Of a stretch of 24,556 nt of DNA, positions 14,083-22,560 are shown in pieces. This stretch comes from an uncultured Clostridium sp. Its GTDB lineage: Bacteria > Bacillota > Clostridia > TANB77 > CAG-508. The notes under the pieces are model-generated. The model saw only the letters and a list, made by a program, of their open reading frames with translations, was not told where the DNA came from and ran no database searches. The position numbers were made by a program, and so were the translations under genes. Numbering within the stretch: the stretch's first letter is position 1; the number at the start of each line of letters is the position of its first letter. The stretch covers positions 1-24,556 of the forward strand of contig USEX01000019.1 of assembly GCA_900553755.1 (NCBI GenBank), read 5' to 3'.

Positions 14083-15399
14083 ATGGGAAAAGTAGAACCA
14101 AGAACATTGCCAGGCTTTATGGAACTATTACCAAATGAGCAAATTCTATTTAATCAGATGAGAGAAAAAATAGAAAGCTCATATAAAAAATTTGGATTTT
14201 TGCCAATAGATACACCAATAATAGAATTATCTGAAGTGTTATTGGCAAAAGCTGGTGGTGAAACGGAAAAACAAATATACAGATTTAACAGAGGAGATAC
14301 AGATTTATCTTTAAGATTTGATTTAACAGTTCCACTTGCAAAATACGTAGCAAAGAATTATGGAAATATAAGCTTCCCTTTTAGAAGATACCAAATAGGC
14401 AAAGTATATAGAGGAGAAAAAGCTCAAAAGGGAAGATATAGAGAATTTTATCAATGCGATATAGATATTATAGGTGATGAAACTTTAGATGTTATAAATG
14501 ATGCAGAATTGCCAGCAGTTATTTATTCTACATTTAAAGGCTTAGGATTCGATGATTTTACAATAAAGATAAATAACAGAAAAATATTAAATGGATTATA
14601 TGAAAGCATTGGGCAAAAAGAAAACTCTGTTGAAATAATGAGAATCATTGATAAAATAGAAAAAATAGGTGAAGAGAGAGTTAAAGCCGAACTTAGAGAG
14701 TTGGAATTAACTGATGAAAGTATAAAACAGATAATAGATTTTATAAAAATAGATGGAACTACAGATGAAAAATTGCAAAAATTAATAGCTCTTGGAATAG
14801 AAAATGAAGTTTATGAAAAAGGAGTAGAAGAGCTTGAGCAAGTAGTGAAATATATACGACAATTCAAAATTCCAGAAAATAACTTTACTGTAGATTTAAC
14901 CATAGCTAGAGGTTTGGATTACTATACTGGAACTGTATATGAAACATTTTTAAATGATTATAGAGAACTTGGAAGCATCTGCTCTGGTGGAAGATATGAA
15001 AATTTAGCAGAAAACTACACAGATAAAAAGCTTCCAGGAGTAGGAATATCTATAGGCTTAACACGTTTATTCTATAAATTAAATGAGCTAAATATAATAA
15101 AAGCAGATAAAAAATCTATCTCTGATATTATAATAATTCCAATGACAGAAAATTTAGAAGTTCCATTGGAATTAGCCACAGAGCTAAGAAATATAGGAAT
15201 AAATACAGAAGTATATTTGAATAATAAGAAGCTAAAAGCAAAAATGAAATATGCTAATAAATTGGAAATACCTTATGTAATAGTAATTGGCGATGATGAG
15301 ATTCAATCAAGAAAAGTTAAAGTAAAAAATATGCAAACAGGTGAAGAAGTAGAAAGCTTAATAAAAGCTTCAGATATTAGCAAAATAATAAAAAATTAG
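14083..15399 (+). CDS. hisS: Histidyl-tRNA synthetase
   Basis: This 438-residue class II synthetase charges tRNA-His. It has motif 2 FRRYQIGKVYRGEKAQKGRY, followed by REFYQCDIDIIG (R120 to about 131). The histidine-specific motif is ARGLDYYTGTVYE (from 275), and the core ends with the glycine-rich GVGISIGLTRL. The C-terminal anticodon-binding domain (about 345-435) is present (DIIIIPMTENLEV, then ELRNIGINTEVYL). The length is slightly above the common 420 or so. The paralog HisZ is excluded because the histidine-binding residues are kept. AAAGGAG (14069-14075) lies seven bases before the ATG. It is the last gene of the recJ-relA-mbl run; its stop codon lies in a long terminator stem. Confidence 0.96.
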   Translation: MGKVEPRTLPGFMELLPNEQILFNQMREKIESSYKKFGFLPIDTPIIELSEVLLAKAGGETEKQIYRFNRGDTDLSLRFDLTVPLAKYVAKNYGNISFPFRRYQIGKVYRGEKAQKGRYREFYQCDIDIIGDETLDVINDAELPAVIYSTFKGLGFDDFTIKINNRKILNGLYESIGQKENSVEIMRIIDKIEKIGEERVKAELRELELTDESIKQIIDFIKIDGTTDEKLQKLIALGIENEVYEKGVEELEQVVKYIRQFKIPENNFTVDLTIARGLDYYTGTVYETFLNDYRELGSICSGGRYENLAENYTDKKLPGVGISIGLTRLFYKLNELNIIKADKKSISDIIIIPMTENLEVPLELATELRNIGINTEVYLNNKKLKAKMKYANKLEIPYVIVIGDDEIQSRKVKVKNMQTGEEVESLIKASDISKIIKN

Positions 15400-15426
15400 A
15401 TGTGCGTAAAGTACATCTAATTTTTT
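15390..15426. terminator. Two-way terminator between hisS and spoIIP
   Basis: A 16-bp stem (15390-15405/15411-15426, one G-U pair) has loop GTAAA. Its A-rich foot and T-rich end serve as the U-tract in both directions. Both convergent genes take their TAG stop codon from the stem (15397-15399 plus strand, 15417-15419 minus strand). Confidence 0.9.
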
Positions 15427-16532
15427 AACACTTTATCTAATACCAAAGACAAATATTTCATACTTAATAAAGATTGGTCTAATGTATTTCCTGTGGCGCC
15501 AACTTCTATTATGCAGGCAGCATTGCCAAGGTGCTGGTTATATCTACTGTTACGTAAAAGAATTGGTCTGAATAATCCAGGATATAATTCATTAGCTTTT
15601 TGCTGAACTGTAATAGCAAATTTTAAATTGTTTTGCCAATTAGGGTGTTCCAAACCGCCTCCGTCTGTGCCAATTACGAACATAAGCTGTGCTACAACGT
15701 CATTATCTATTTTCACAGAAGGAGCATATGATGTATCTCCAATGGCATCACGATGCAAATCGATTATTATATCTGTATTGGGGTGCGAAATCAATAAATT
15801 TTCAACAGTTGCCATAGATCTACCATAGGAACCAGAATAAGCGGGATAATCATGGTAAGTAGTATCATGAAAAGCATTAAATCCATAAGAGAGTAAATAT
15901 GTAGTAAGCTCTGAACCAACTTTTACAACATTACGTTCTAGATCAGTGGTTCTAAAAGTACCAGTTTCTTCATATTGATAGGCTTCGCTAGGGGCATAGC
16001 TTTCACAAGTATGTGTATGAAAAATTAAAATATTAGATTTATTTATATTTAAGAAAGAAGGATTTAAAATGTCATCAGTTAGAGTATAATCTGTGCCATT
16101 CTTTATCTCCACTCCATTAAAAGCATCGGTGTATTTGTTTGGAACATTATTATCTATAACTTCGGTTTTGGCATTTTCATTGGCGTATATAATTGATTGT
16201 AAATCATTAGGAGATTCAACAGGACTATCAGTATCATCATATTCAATTAAAAAAGATTTATTTATAATTGGTAATTCTGAATATAAAATAAATTCTAATA
16301 TATTTTGATTATTAAATTTATTTGAGGATGCATTTGATACTTTTAGGCTACTGATATTTTCATTTAAACAGTGTTTTGCCAATTCATAATAATTAGAATT
16401 GGCAATAATTTTTAAATCAAGACCACGAAAATTGTATAAAAAAAATAAACAAGCTAAGGAGATAAAAACAATTAGAGCAAATCGTATATATTTAAAAAAA
16501 CTTTTGTAATTAAATACAGTTACTCTTACCAT
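15417..16532 (-). CDS. spoIIP: Stage II sporulation protein P (SpoIIP)
   Basis: This 371-residue peptidoglycan amidase/endopeptidase acts in the mother cell during engulfment, with SpoIID and SpoIIM. A short cytoplasmic N-terminus is followed by one membrane span at about 17-34 (ALIVFISLACLFFLY) and an extracellular domain. Family motifs are LIFHTHTCESYAPSE (169-183), DIIIDLHRDAIGD (254-266), RNSRYNQHLGNAACIIEVG (327-345) and GATGNT. The length is normal. AAAGGAG precedes the ATG by seven bases. In B. subtilis the gene follows gpr; here it stands alone, convergent with hisS and divergent from pgi. It is the clearest sign that the organism can form endospores. A possible sigma-E site lies upstream. 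Confidence 0.94.
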   Translation of the reverse strand: MVRVTVFNYKSFFKYIRFALIVFISLACLFFLYNFRGLDLKIIANSNYYELAKHCLNENISSLKVSNASSNKFNNQNILEFILYSELPIINKSFLIEYDDTDSPVESPNDLQSIIYANENAKTEVIDNNVPNKYTDAFNGVEIKNGTDYTLTDDILNPSFLNINKSNILIFHTHTCESYAPSEAYQYEETGTFRTTDLERNVVKVGSELTTYLLSYGFNAFHDTTYHDYPAYSGSYGRSMATVENLLISHPNTDIIIDLHRDAIGDTSYAPSVKIDNDVVAQLMFVIGTDGGGLEHPNWQNNLKFAITVQQKANELYPGLFRPILLRNSRYNQHLGNAACIIEVGATGNTLDQSLLSMKYLSLVLDKVLKN

Positions 16533-16565
16533 GAATAATCTCCTTTGTTAAATTACAGTATATAT

Positions 16566-16595
16566 AATATATATTCAAAAAAATTTAAAATATGC
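16566..16595 (-). promoter_or_regulatory. Possible sigma-E-type promoter of spoIIP
   Basis: On the minus strand, GCATATT (16595-16589) fits the sigma-E -35 consensus KMATATT exactly. TATATATT (16573-16566) fits the -10 CATACAHT at five of eight positions with a 15-base spacer. The region is very AT-rich, so chance matches are easy. Confidence 0.3.
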
Positions 16596-16596
16596 A

Positions 16597-16625
16597 TTGA
16601 AATAAATAAACTTTTAATATAAGAT
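16597..16625 (+). promoter_or_regulatory. pgi promoter
   Basis: TTGAAA (16597-16602) and TAAGAT (16620-16625) are 17 bases apart, ending 31 bases before the pgi ATG. The -10 box is weak. Confidence 0.5.
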
Positions 16626-16656
16626 ATTAGTAAAATATACTAAGGAGGACGTTAAT

Positions 16657-17943
16657 ATGGTAGGATTAAAACTAGATTTAGAAAATTCTAAAATAGGCAA
16701 TAGAGATATACTTAGATACGCTAAAAAAGTAGAAGAAATACATAATTCATTTTATGAGAAAAAAGATGATGATGAACAGTTTTTAGGTTGGCTTGAATTA
16801 CCAACTAAATATGATAAAAAAGAATTTGAGAAAATAAAAAAATGTGCAAAAAAAATTCAAAAAGATTCAAATGTATTAGTAGTAATAGGAATAGGAGGCT
16901 CGTACTTAGGGGCAAGAGCGGTAACAGAAGCACTAACAAACCAGTTTTCTAATAAACAAACAGAAATAGTATATGCAGGGAATAATTTAAGCCCTAATTA
17001 TATACATGATTTAATAGAATACATAGAAGATAAAGATTTTTCTATAAATGTTATATCGAAATCAGGCACAACAACTGAGCCAGCAATTGCTTTTAGAATG
17101 CTTAGAAAATTGATAGAAGAAAAATATGGATTAGCAGAAGCACGAAAAAGAATTTTTGTTACAACAGATAAGGAAAAAGGAGCTCTTAAGAAATTAGCTA
17201 AAAGAGAAAAATATGAAACTTTTGTTATTCCAAATAGTGTAGGAGGTAGGTACTCTGTATTAACAGCAGTGGGGCTATTGCCTATAGCTGTGGCAGGAAT
17301 AAATATAGATAAATTAATGGAAGGTGCAAAAATAGCACAAGAAAAATACAACGATCCAGCTTTAAAATATAATGAATGCTATCAGTATGCAGTAGCAAGA
17401 AATATATTATATAAAAAAGGAAACAATATAGAAATTTTAGCAAATTATGAGCCTAGAATGCATTATATAACAGAGTGGTGGAAGCAATTGTTTGGCGAAA
17501 GTGAAGGAAAGGATGGAGAGGGAATTTATCCTTCTGGAGTGGATTTTACAACAGATTTGCATTCAATGGGGCAATATATACAAGAAGGTAGAAGAAATTT
17601 ATTTGAAACTGTTATAAAAATAGAAAAAGCGGACAATAATGTAATAATAGAAGCAGATGAAGATAATTTAGATGGATTAAATTATTTGGCAAATAAAACA
17701 TTGGACTATGTTAATAAAAAAGCTATGGAAGGCACAATAGAAGCACATGTAAATGGCGATGTTCCAAATATATTAATATCTATGGAAAAATTAGATGCGA
17801 AAAATTTAGGAGAATTAATTTACTTCTTTGAACTTGCTTGTGCAATGTCTGGCACGATTTTAGGAGTAAACCCATTCAATCAACCAGGAGTTGAAGCATA
17901 CAAGAAAAACATGTTTAGATTATTAGAAAAACCAGGGTATTAA
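16657..17943 (+). CDS. pgi: Glucose-6-phosphate isomerase
   Basis: This 428-residue cytosolic enzyme interconverts glucose 6-phosphate and fructose 6-phosphate. It has two sugar-isomerase (SIS) domains: VVIGIGGSYLGARAVTEAL in the first, and the phosphate-binding loop SKSGTTTEPAIAF at 134-146. The catalytic region is GESEGKDGEGIYPSGVDFTTDLHSMGQY, and the C-terminus carries the conserved lysine segment GVEAYKKNMF. The size is that of the short Gram-positive form (about 430-450 residues), not the 550-residue E. coli form. AAGGAGG (16642-16648) lies eight bases before the ATG. No clear terminator follows; the T-box promoter begins 14 bases after the stop. Confidence 0.96.
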   Translation: MVGLKLDLENSKIGNRDILRYAKKVEEIHNSFYEKKDDDEQFLGWLELPTKYDKKEFEKIKKCAKKIQKDSNVLVVIGIGGSYLGARAVTEALTNQFSNKQTEIVYAGNNLSPNYIHDLIEYIEDKDFSINVISKSGTTTEPAIAFRMLRKLIEEKYGLAEARKRIFVTTDKEKGALKKLAKREKYETFVIPNSVGGRYSVLTAVGLLPIAVAGINIDKLMEGAKIAQEKYNDPALKYNECYQYAVARNILYKKGNNIEILANYEPRMHYITEWWKQLFGESEGKDGEGIYPSGVDFTTDLHSMGQYIQEGRRNLFETVIKIEKADNNVIIEADEDNLDGLNYLANKTLDYVNKKAMEGTIEAHVNGDVPNILISMEKLDAKNLGELIYFFELACAMSGTILGVNPFNQPGVEAYKKNMFRLLEKPGY

Positions 17944-17957
17944 ATTGTCGAATTTTA

Positions 17958-17986
17958 TTGACATAATTTCTAAAAAGGTATATTAT
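17958..17986 (+). promoter_or_regulatory. Promoter of the thrS T-box transcript
   Basis: TTGACA (17958-17963), a 17-base spacer and TATTAT (17981-17986) give a predicted start near 17993, just before the T-box leader. Confidence 0.85.
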
Positions 17987-17992
17987 ATACAT

Positions 17993-18222
17993 ATTGTATA
18001 TGTATAAGCAATGGGACAAAGTAAAATAAAGGTTGCCAACAGAGAAAGTTAGTCACAGGCTGAGAGCTAACAGTGGAAAACGTATTTGAAAAACTACCCC
18101 ACGGTTGAATAAACTGGCGGCTTGCTTGCTTAGTTTTAATTAAGTAAAAATTAGGATGGAACCGTGTAAATATTTGCACTCCTAAATGTTAAAGCAAAGC
18201 ATTTGGGAGTGTGTTTTGTTTT
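17993..18222 (+). promoter_or_regulatory. T-box riboswitch, threonine specific
   Basis: The leader fills the 309-base gap between pgi and thrS. Stem I pairs TGGG (18014-18017) with CCCA, and its specifier loop has the conserved AGTA on the left and GAAAAACTA on the right. This puts the codon ACU (Thr) directly before the conserved A. Further on is the T-box AGGATGGAACCGTG (18153-18166), whose TGGA should pair with the uncharged tRNA acceptor end. The antiterminator forms between TTAGG (18151-18155) and CCTAA (18181-18185). The same CCTAA also lies in the terminator stem, so the two folds exclude each other. When tRNA-Thr is uncharged, transcription should continue into thrS. Confidence 0.92.
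18177..18218 (+). terminator. Conditional terminator of the thrS T-box
   Basis: A 12-bp stem CACTCCTAAATG/CATTTGGGAGTG (18177-18188/18200-18211, one G-U pair) with an 11-base loop is followed by TGTTTTGTTTT. Its left arm is shared with the antiterminator. Confidence 0.9.
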
Positions 18223-18252
18223 ATAATTCGATAAATCAAGGAGGAAACGATT

Positions 18253-20187
18253 ATGATTAGTATTGAACTAAAAGATGGAAGCAAAAAGCAAGTGAACGAA
18301 GGAACAAGCATTATAGAAGTTGCTAAAGAAATTAGCGAAGGATTAGCAAGAGTTGCATTGGCTGGAAGAGTAAATGGAAAAGTAGTAGATTTAAGATATA
18401 AGTTAAATAAAGATTGCAAACTAGAAATATTAACTTTTGATGATGAAGATGGAAAAAAAGCTTATTGGCACACAACTTCACACATAATGGCTCAAGCAAT
18501 AAAAAGATTATACAAAGATACAAAAATACAGCTTGCAATAGGACCAGCAATAGAAAATGGATTTTATTATGATTTTGACACAGACTATAAATTTTCAAAT
18601 GCAGATTTTGAAAAAATAGAAGCGGAAATGAAGAAAATTATAAAAGAAGATTTACCAATAGAAAGATTTGAACTTCCAAGAAATGAAGCAATTAAATTAA
18701 TGAAAGATGCTGGAGAAGATTATAAAGTAGAATTAATAGAAGATTTGCCAGAAGATGAAGTACTATCTTTCTATAAACAAGGTGAATTTGTAGATTTATG
18801 TGCAGGCCCACATTTGATGAGCACAGGAAAAGTAAAAAGTGTGAAACTTTTAGCTACTTCAGGAGCTTATTGGAGAGGCGACGAGAAAAATAAAATGCTT
18901 CAAAGAATATATGGAATATCATTCCCTAAAGCTAGCCTGCTTGATGAGCATTTGCAAATGCTAGAAGAAGCAAAACAAAGAGACCATAGAAAATTGGGCA
19001 AAGACTTAGAATTGTTTATGACACATAAACTAGTTGGTTCAGGGCTTCCAATGTATTTACCAAATGGAGCAACAGTAAGAAGATTACTAGAAAGATATAT
19101 TCAAGATAAAGAAATAAAAATGGGATATAAGCATGTGTATACACCATCACTTGCAAATGTAGAATTGTATAAAACATCTGGCCACTGGGATCACTACAAA
19201 GAAGATATGTTCCCTGTTATGAAAATGGATAACGAAGAACTAGTTTTAAGACCAATGAACTGCCCACATCATATGCTAGTATTCAAAAGCAAAATGCGTT
19301 CATACAAAGATTTACCAATAAGAATTGGAGAGCTAGCTCATGATTTTAGATATGAAGACAGCGGCTCTGTTTGCGGAATAGAAAGAGTACGTGAAATGTG
19401 CCAAAACGATGCGCATCTTTTTGTAAGACCTGATCAAATAAAAGAAGAAGTTGCAAAAGTTGTAAAATTAATACTTGACGTTTATAAAGACTTCGGATTT
19501 AAGGATTATAAATTTAGATTATCTTTAAGAGATAAAAATGATAAACACAAATATTTTGATGATGATGAAATGTGGGAGAAAGCTGAAAGTGAACTAAGAG
19601 AAATTTTAACAGAGTTAGGGTTAGATTTCTATGAAGCTGAAGGAGAGGCTGCTTTCTATGGACCAAAACTAGATGTACAATTAAAATCAGCAATAGGTCA
19701 TGATGTAACAGTTTCTACTTGCCAATTGGATTTCTTATTACCAGAAAGATTTGAATTGGAATTTATAGGTGAAGATGGAAAAGCGCATAGACCAGTTGTT
19801 ATTCATAGAGCAATCCTTGGTACATTAGATAGATTTATGGCATTCTTAATAGAGGAAACAAAGGGAGCTTTTCCAACATGGCTTGCACCACTTCAAGTAA
19901 AAATTCTTCCAATTTCTGATAAACATTTGGAATATGCAAATAAAGTAAAAGAAATGCTAGAAGAGAAAAATGTTAGAGTAGAAGTAGATGATAGAGCAGA
20001 AAAAATAGGCTATAAGATTCGTGAAGCACAGCTTCAAAAGGTGCCATACATGTTGGTTGTAGGTGATAAAGAAGAAGCCGAAAACAAAGTAGGAGTTCGT
20101 GATAGAAAACAAGGAGATTTAGGCGCAATAGACGTAAATGAATTTGTTTTAAAAATAGACGAAGAAATTAGAACATTTGCAAAGTAG
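18253..20187 (+). CDS. thrS: Threonyl-tRNA synthetase
   Basis: This 644-residue enzyme charges tRNA-Thr and edits mischarged seryl-tRNA. The domains are an N-terminal TGS (1-61), an editing domain with HTTSH (H73, H77) and CAGPH (C183-H187), a class II core and a C-terminal anticodon-binding domain (about 540-640). The core has the zinc cysteine C337 in NCPHHMLVF, motif 2 in ELAHDFRYEDSG with RVREMCQNDAHLF, and motif 3 in LGTLDRFMAFLIEE. It is full length, with all domains intact. AAGGAGG lies eight bases before the ATG. Expression should be controlled by the T-box leader upstream. The next gene follows after 21 bases with no terminator between. Confidence 0.97.
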   Translation: MISIELKDGSKKQVNEGTSIIEVAKEISEGLARVALAGRVNGKVVDLRYKLNKDCKLEILTFDDEDGKKAYWHTTSHIMAQAIKRLYKDTKIQLAIGPAIENGFYYDFDTDYKFSNADFEKIEAEMKKIIKEDLPIERFELPRNEAIKLMKDAGEDYKVELIEDLPEDEVLSFYKQGEFVDLCAGPHLMSTGKVKSVKLLATSGAYWRGDEKNKMLQRIYGISFPKASLLDEHLQMLEEAKQRDHRKLGKDLELFMTHKLVGSGLPMYLPNGATVRRLLERYIQDKEIKMGYKHVYTPSLANVELYKTSGHWDHYKEDMFPVMKMDNEELVLRPMNCPHHMLVFKSKMRSYKDLPIRIGELAHDFRYEDSGSVCGIERVREMCQNDAHLFVRPDQIKEEVAKVVKLILDVYKDFGFKDYKFRLSLRDKNDKHKYFDDDEMWEKAESELREILTELGLDFYEAEGEAAFYGPKLDVQLKSAIGHDVTVSTCQLDFLLPERFELEFIGEDGKAHRPVVIHRAILGTLDRFMAFLIEETKGAFPTWLAPLQVKILPISDKHLEYANKVKEMLEEKNVRVEVDDRAEKIGYKIREAQLQKVPYMLVVGDKEEAENKVGVRDRKQGDLGAIDVNEFVLKIDEEIRTFAK

Positions 20188-20208
20188 AAGCATATGCAGG
20201 AGGAAATG

Positions 20209-22539
20209 ATGCAAAAGAAAGTAGTAGAAGGAACGACTGAAAATTTAAATATGTTAAAAAATAAAGTGGACTATATAGGATTTGAATTAGGGGAAGCACC
20301 TGATTTTCTTAAGGAATTTGAGCCACTTAATTATAAAGTGCCTAAAATTTATGATGAAACAACATATAGAATTTATAGGTATGTACCAATAGATGAAATA
20401 GAAATATTAATTACTCCTAGCAATAGATTAGATAGCTTAGAAAAAAGGTATAAAGAAGCAAGCCCATTATTTACGTACATGGAAGCAAAAACAGATGAAA
20501 ACATTGAAAAATATGCTAGATTTTTGAAGATGATAAATCAAACTAGAATAGAGGATATAGAAGAAATAGAAAAATGGCAAGAAGCCATGAAAGAGCAAGT
20601 GCCATATGAGGTTAAATTCGAAGGAAACTTTAAATGGCAAGTATATTATTCAGATTATGCTAAAAAATATTTCATGCTAGCATCTGCAGAAGAAATGGAT
20701 AATTCGCCATTATTCTATTTGCTAAAGAAAAAAATACAACAAAATAAAAATAAGAAAAGCAAAGAGTACATTTTTATACCAGTGTGTAATGAAGAATACT
20801 CAGAGCAGATATTAAAAAAATCAGATATTGCGGATTTAGAGAATTACTTGTGGTTCTTTACAAAAAATTGGCCTTCAATATACGAAGTAACAAATATTGA
20901 AGGCGAAATCTCATTGCAAATAGTTGGTGAAACACCAGTTTATGATAAAGTAACAAGCAAATTTAATTTAAAATATACAGATAAAAAAGAGGCAATAAAA
21001 GAGTACAAATTAATAAAAGCACTTTTTATATTAGCGTATGAAATGCCTGATGAGTATGAATTCAGAACGCAAATAGATAATGAAGGAAGAATATCATTTT
21101 GCTATGAAAATAATACCTTGAGCTATGAATCTTTACCAGATTTTATAAAAAAAGAAGCTTTAAAAAGAATTCAACAAAATATTGATATAAAGCTAGAAAC
21201 TAAAAATTTACAAGCAGATATAAAAGATTTAAAAAGAAAAAGTGAAGAGCAAACCGAAGAATATCTAAGAAAAGAAAGACAGATATATAATTTTTTGGAG
21301 TGCAAGAAAACTTTCCTAGGCAAAGTAAAATACTTTTTCAAGAGCAAGAAAAAAGATGATGTTATTGTAAACCATATGAATAAAGATAGAATGAAAGATA
21401 TCTTATCACATGATAAAATAAAAGAAGAGGTTCATGATAATAGATTAGATTTAGACAAGCAATATACAGTAGAAGATTTACTTAATATATGCAAAGAATT
21501 ACATGATAGTATACGCAAAAACAAAGATGTGAAGTTGGATATTAAAGCTTTAAATAATAAAGTAGAAAATCTTGAAAGAAAAATAAAGAATGCAACTTTA
21601 TATATAAACGAAATAGAAAAGCATAAAAAGAGTATATTTGAATTCTGGAAATTTGCAAATAAAGACGAAGTGAAAGTATTAGAAGAAGGCAATAATGAGG
21701 AAGAAAAAAATGCTCCGAACTTAAAAAGAACATTTAACTATGAAGACGATATAGAAAACTTGTCCAATAATGTAGATTCAAATCAACGCAAGAAATTATC
21801 ACATGAAGAATTAGATGCTACATTTGCTGCCAACTTTGTTTTGGATGGAATAAACATTGTATCAAAAGATAAAATAGTAAAGGAAGACGAAGAGAAAATA
21901 AAGAGCTTACTATACAGCCTTCAAAATGAATACAGTTTGAACATTGATAAAATAGAGAAAAAAGATTTTGATATATTTGGAAATGTTAGCGAAGATAAAA
22001 CAAAAATAAAAACTTTAAAAAATAATACTCATAGGGAAGTTGAAAAGGATAAATTTAAGATATTAGATGTTAATATGAACACTCAATTGGATACTTTCAT
22101 GGAAAAATTGGTAGAGTTGAAGAATATTCTACAAAAAGAAACAAATAAAATAGAAACACCATATGATTTAACCTTATATAAAGCAAGCACAGAAAAGCTA
22201 GAGACAACAGGCTTTGATAAGTTCAATCTAAATCCTATCGAAACTTTGAAAAAAATAGATTCAAATAAAAATGAAAAAATATATTTATATAAAGTAAACG
22301 TTCCAGAAAAAACGCATTTGATTTTTTACTCAAATATAGTATTCTTTGAAAATAAAAATCAAACATTACCTTTAGGAATGGATATTTCTCAAGAAACGTT
22401 AATAAATATGGATATGTATAGGTTAGAATTGAAGGATAAAGAAGAATTTAATATTAATGTATTCTATAATACATTAATTCCAACTGTACAAAAAATTATT
22501 GTATATGAATATAATATAATCCCAAGCACTAATTCTTAG
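20209..22539 (+). CDS. Large coiled-coil protein of unknown function, co-transcribed with thrS
   Basis: I do not recognise this 776-residue protein. It is highly charged (Lys, Glu, Asn, Asp), and no signal peptide or membrane span is visible, so a cytoplasmic place is likely. The N-terminal 310 residues look globular, with several aromatic-rich segments (WQVYYSDYAKKYFML, LENYLWFFTKNWPSIYEV). Two probable coiled coils lie at about 319-361 and 430-474. Between them is a very basic patch at 366-382 (KKTFLGKVKYFFKSKKK), which could touch nucleic acid or membrane. The last 100 residues again look folded. The start ATG 20209 is chosen because CAGGAGG (20197-20203) ends five bases before it; ATG 20194 and 20206 are in frame but badly placed. 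It lies 21 bases after thrS, so the T-box should control it too. A terminator follows. Confidence 0.85.
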   Translation: MQKKVVEGTTENLNMLKNKVDYIGFELGEAPDFLKEFEPLNYKVPKIYDETTYRIYRYVPIDEIEILITPSNRLDSLEKRYKEASPLFTYMEAKTDENIEKYARFLKMINQTRIEDIEEIEKWQEAMKEQVPYEVKFEGNFKWQVYYSDYAKKYFMLASAEEMDNSPLFYLLKKKIQQNKNKKSKEYIFIPVCNEEYSEQILKKSDIADLENYLWFFTKNWPSIYEVTNIEGEISLQIVGETPVYDKVTSKFNLKYTDKKEAIKEYKLIKALFILAYEMPDEYEFRTQIDNEGRISFCYENNTLSYESLPDFIKKEALKRIQQNIDIKLETKNLQADIKDLKRKSEEQTEEYLRKERQIYNFLECKKTFLGKVKYFFKSKKKDDVIVNHMNKDRMKDILSHDKIKEEVHDNRLDLDKQYTVEDLLNICKELHDSIRKNKDVKLDIKALNNKVENLERKIKNATLYINEIEKHKKSIFEFWKFANKDEVKVLEEGNNEEEKNAPNLKRTFNYEDDIENLSNNVDSNQRKKLSHEELDATFAANFVLDGINIVSKDKIVKEDEEKIKSLLYSLQNEYSLNIDKIEKKDFDIFGNVSEDKTKIKTLKNNTHREVEKDKFKILDVNMNTQLDTFMEKLVELKNILQKETNKIETPYDLTLYKASTEKLETTGFDKFNLNPIETLKKIDSNKNEKIYLYKVNVPEKTHLIFYSNIVFFENKNQTLPLGMDISQETLINMDMYRLELKDKEEFNINVFYNTLIPTVQKIIVYEYNIIPSTNS

Positions 22540-22560
22540 TACTTGGGATCTTTTATTTTA
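22519..22560 (+). terminator. Rho-independent terminator after the coiled-coil gene
   Basis: A stem of about 13 pairs with one mismatch (22519-22532/22536-22549) has core ATCCCAAG/CTTGGGAT and includes the stop codon. It is followed by CTTTTATTTTA. Confidence 0.85.

Noticed and set aside
16553..16580. AT-only repeat TATATATAATATATAT between spoIIP and pgi
   Set aside because: It is low complexity in an AT-rich intergenic region and already overlaps plausible promoter boxes; no separate repeat element can be supported.
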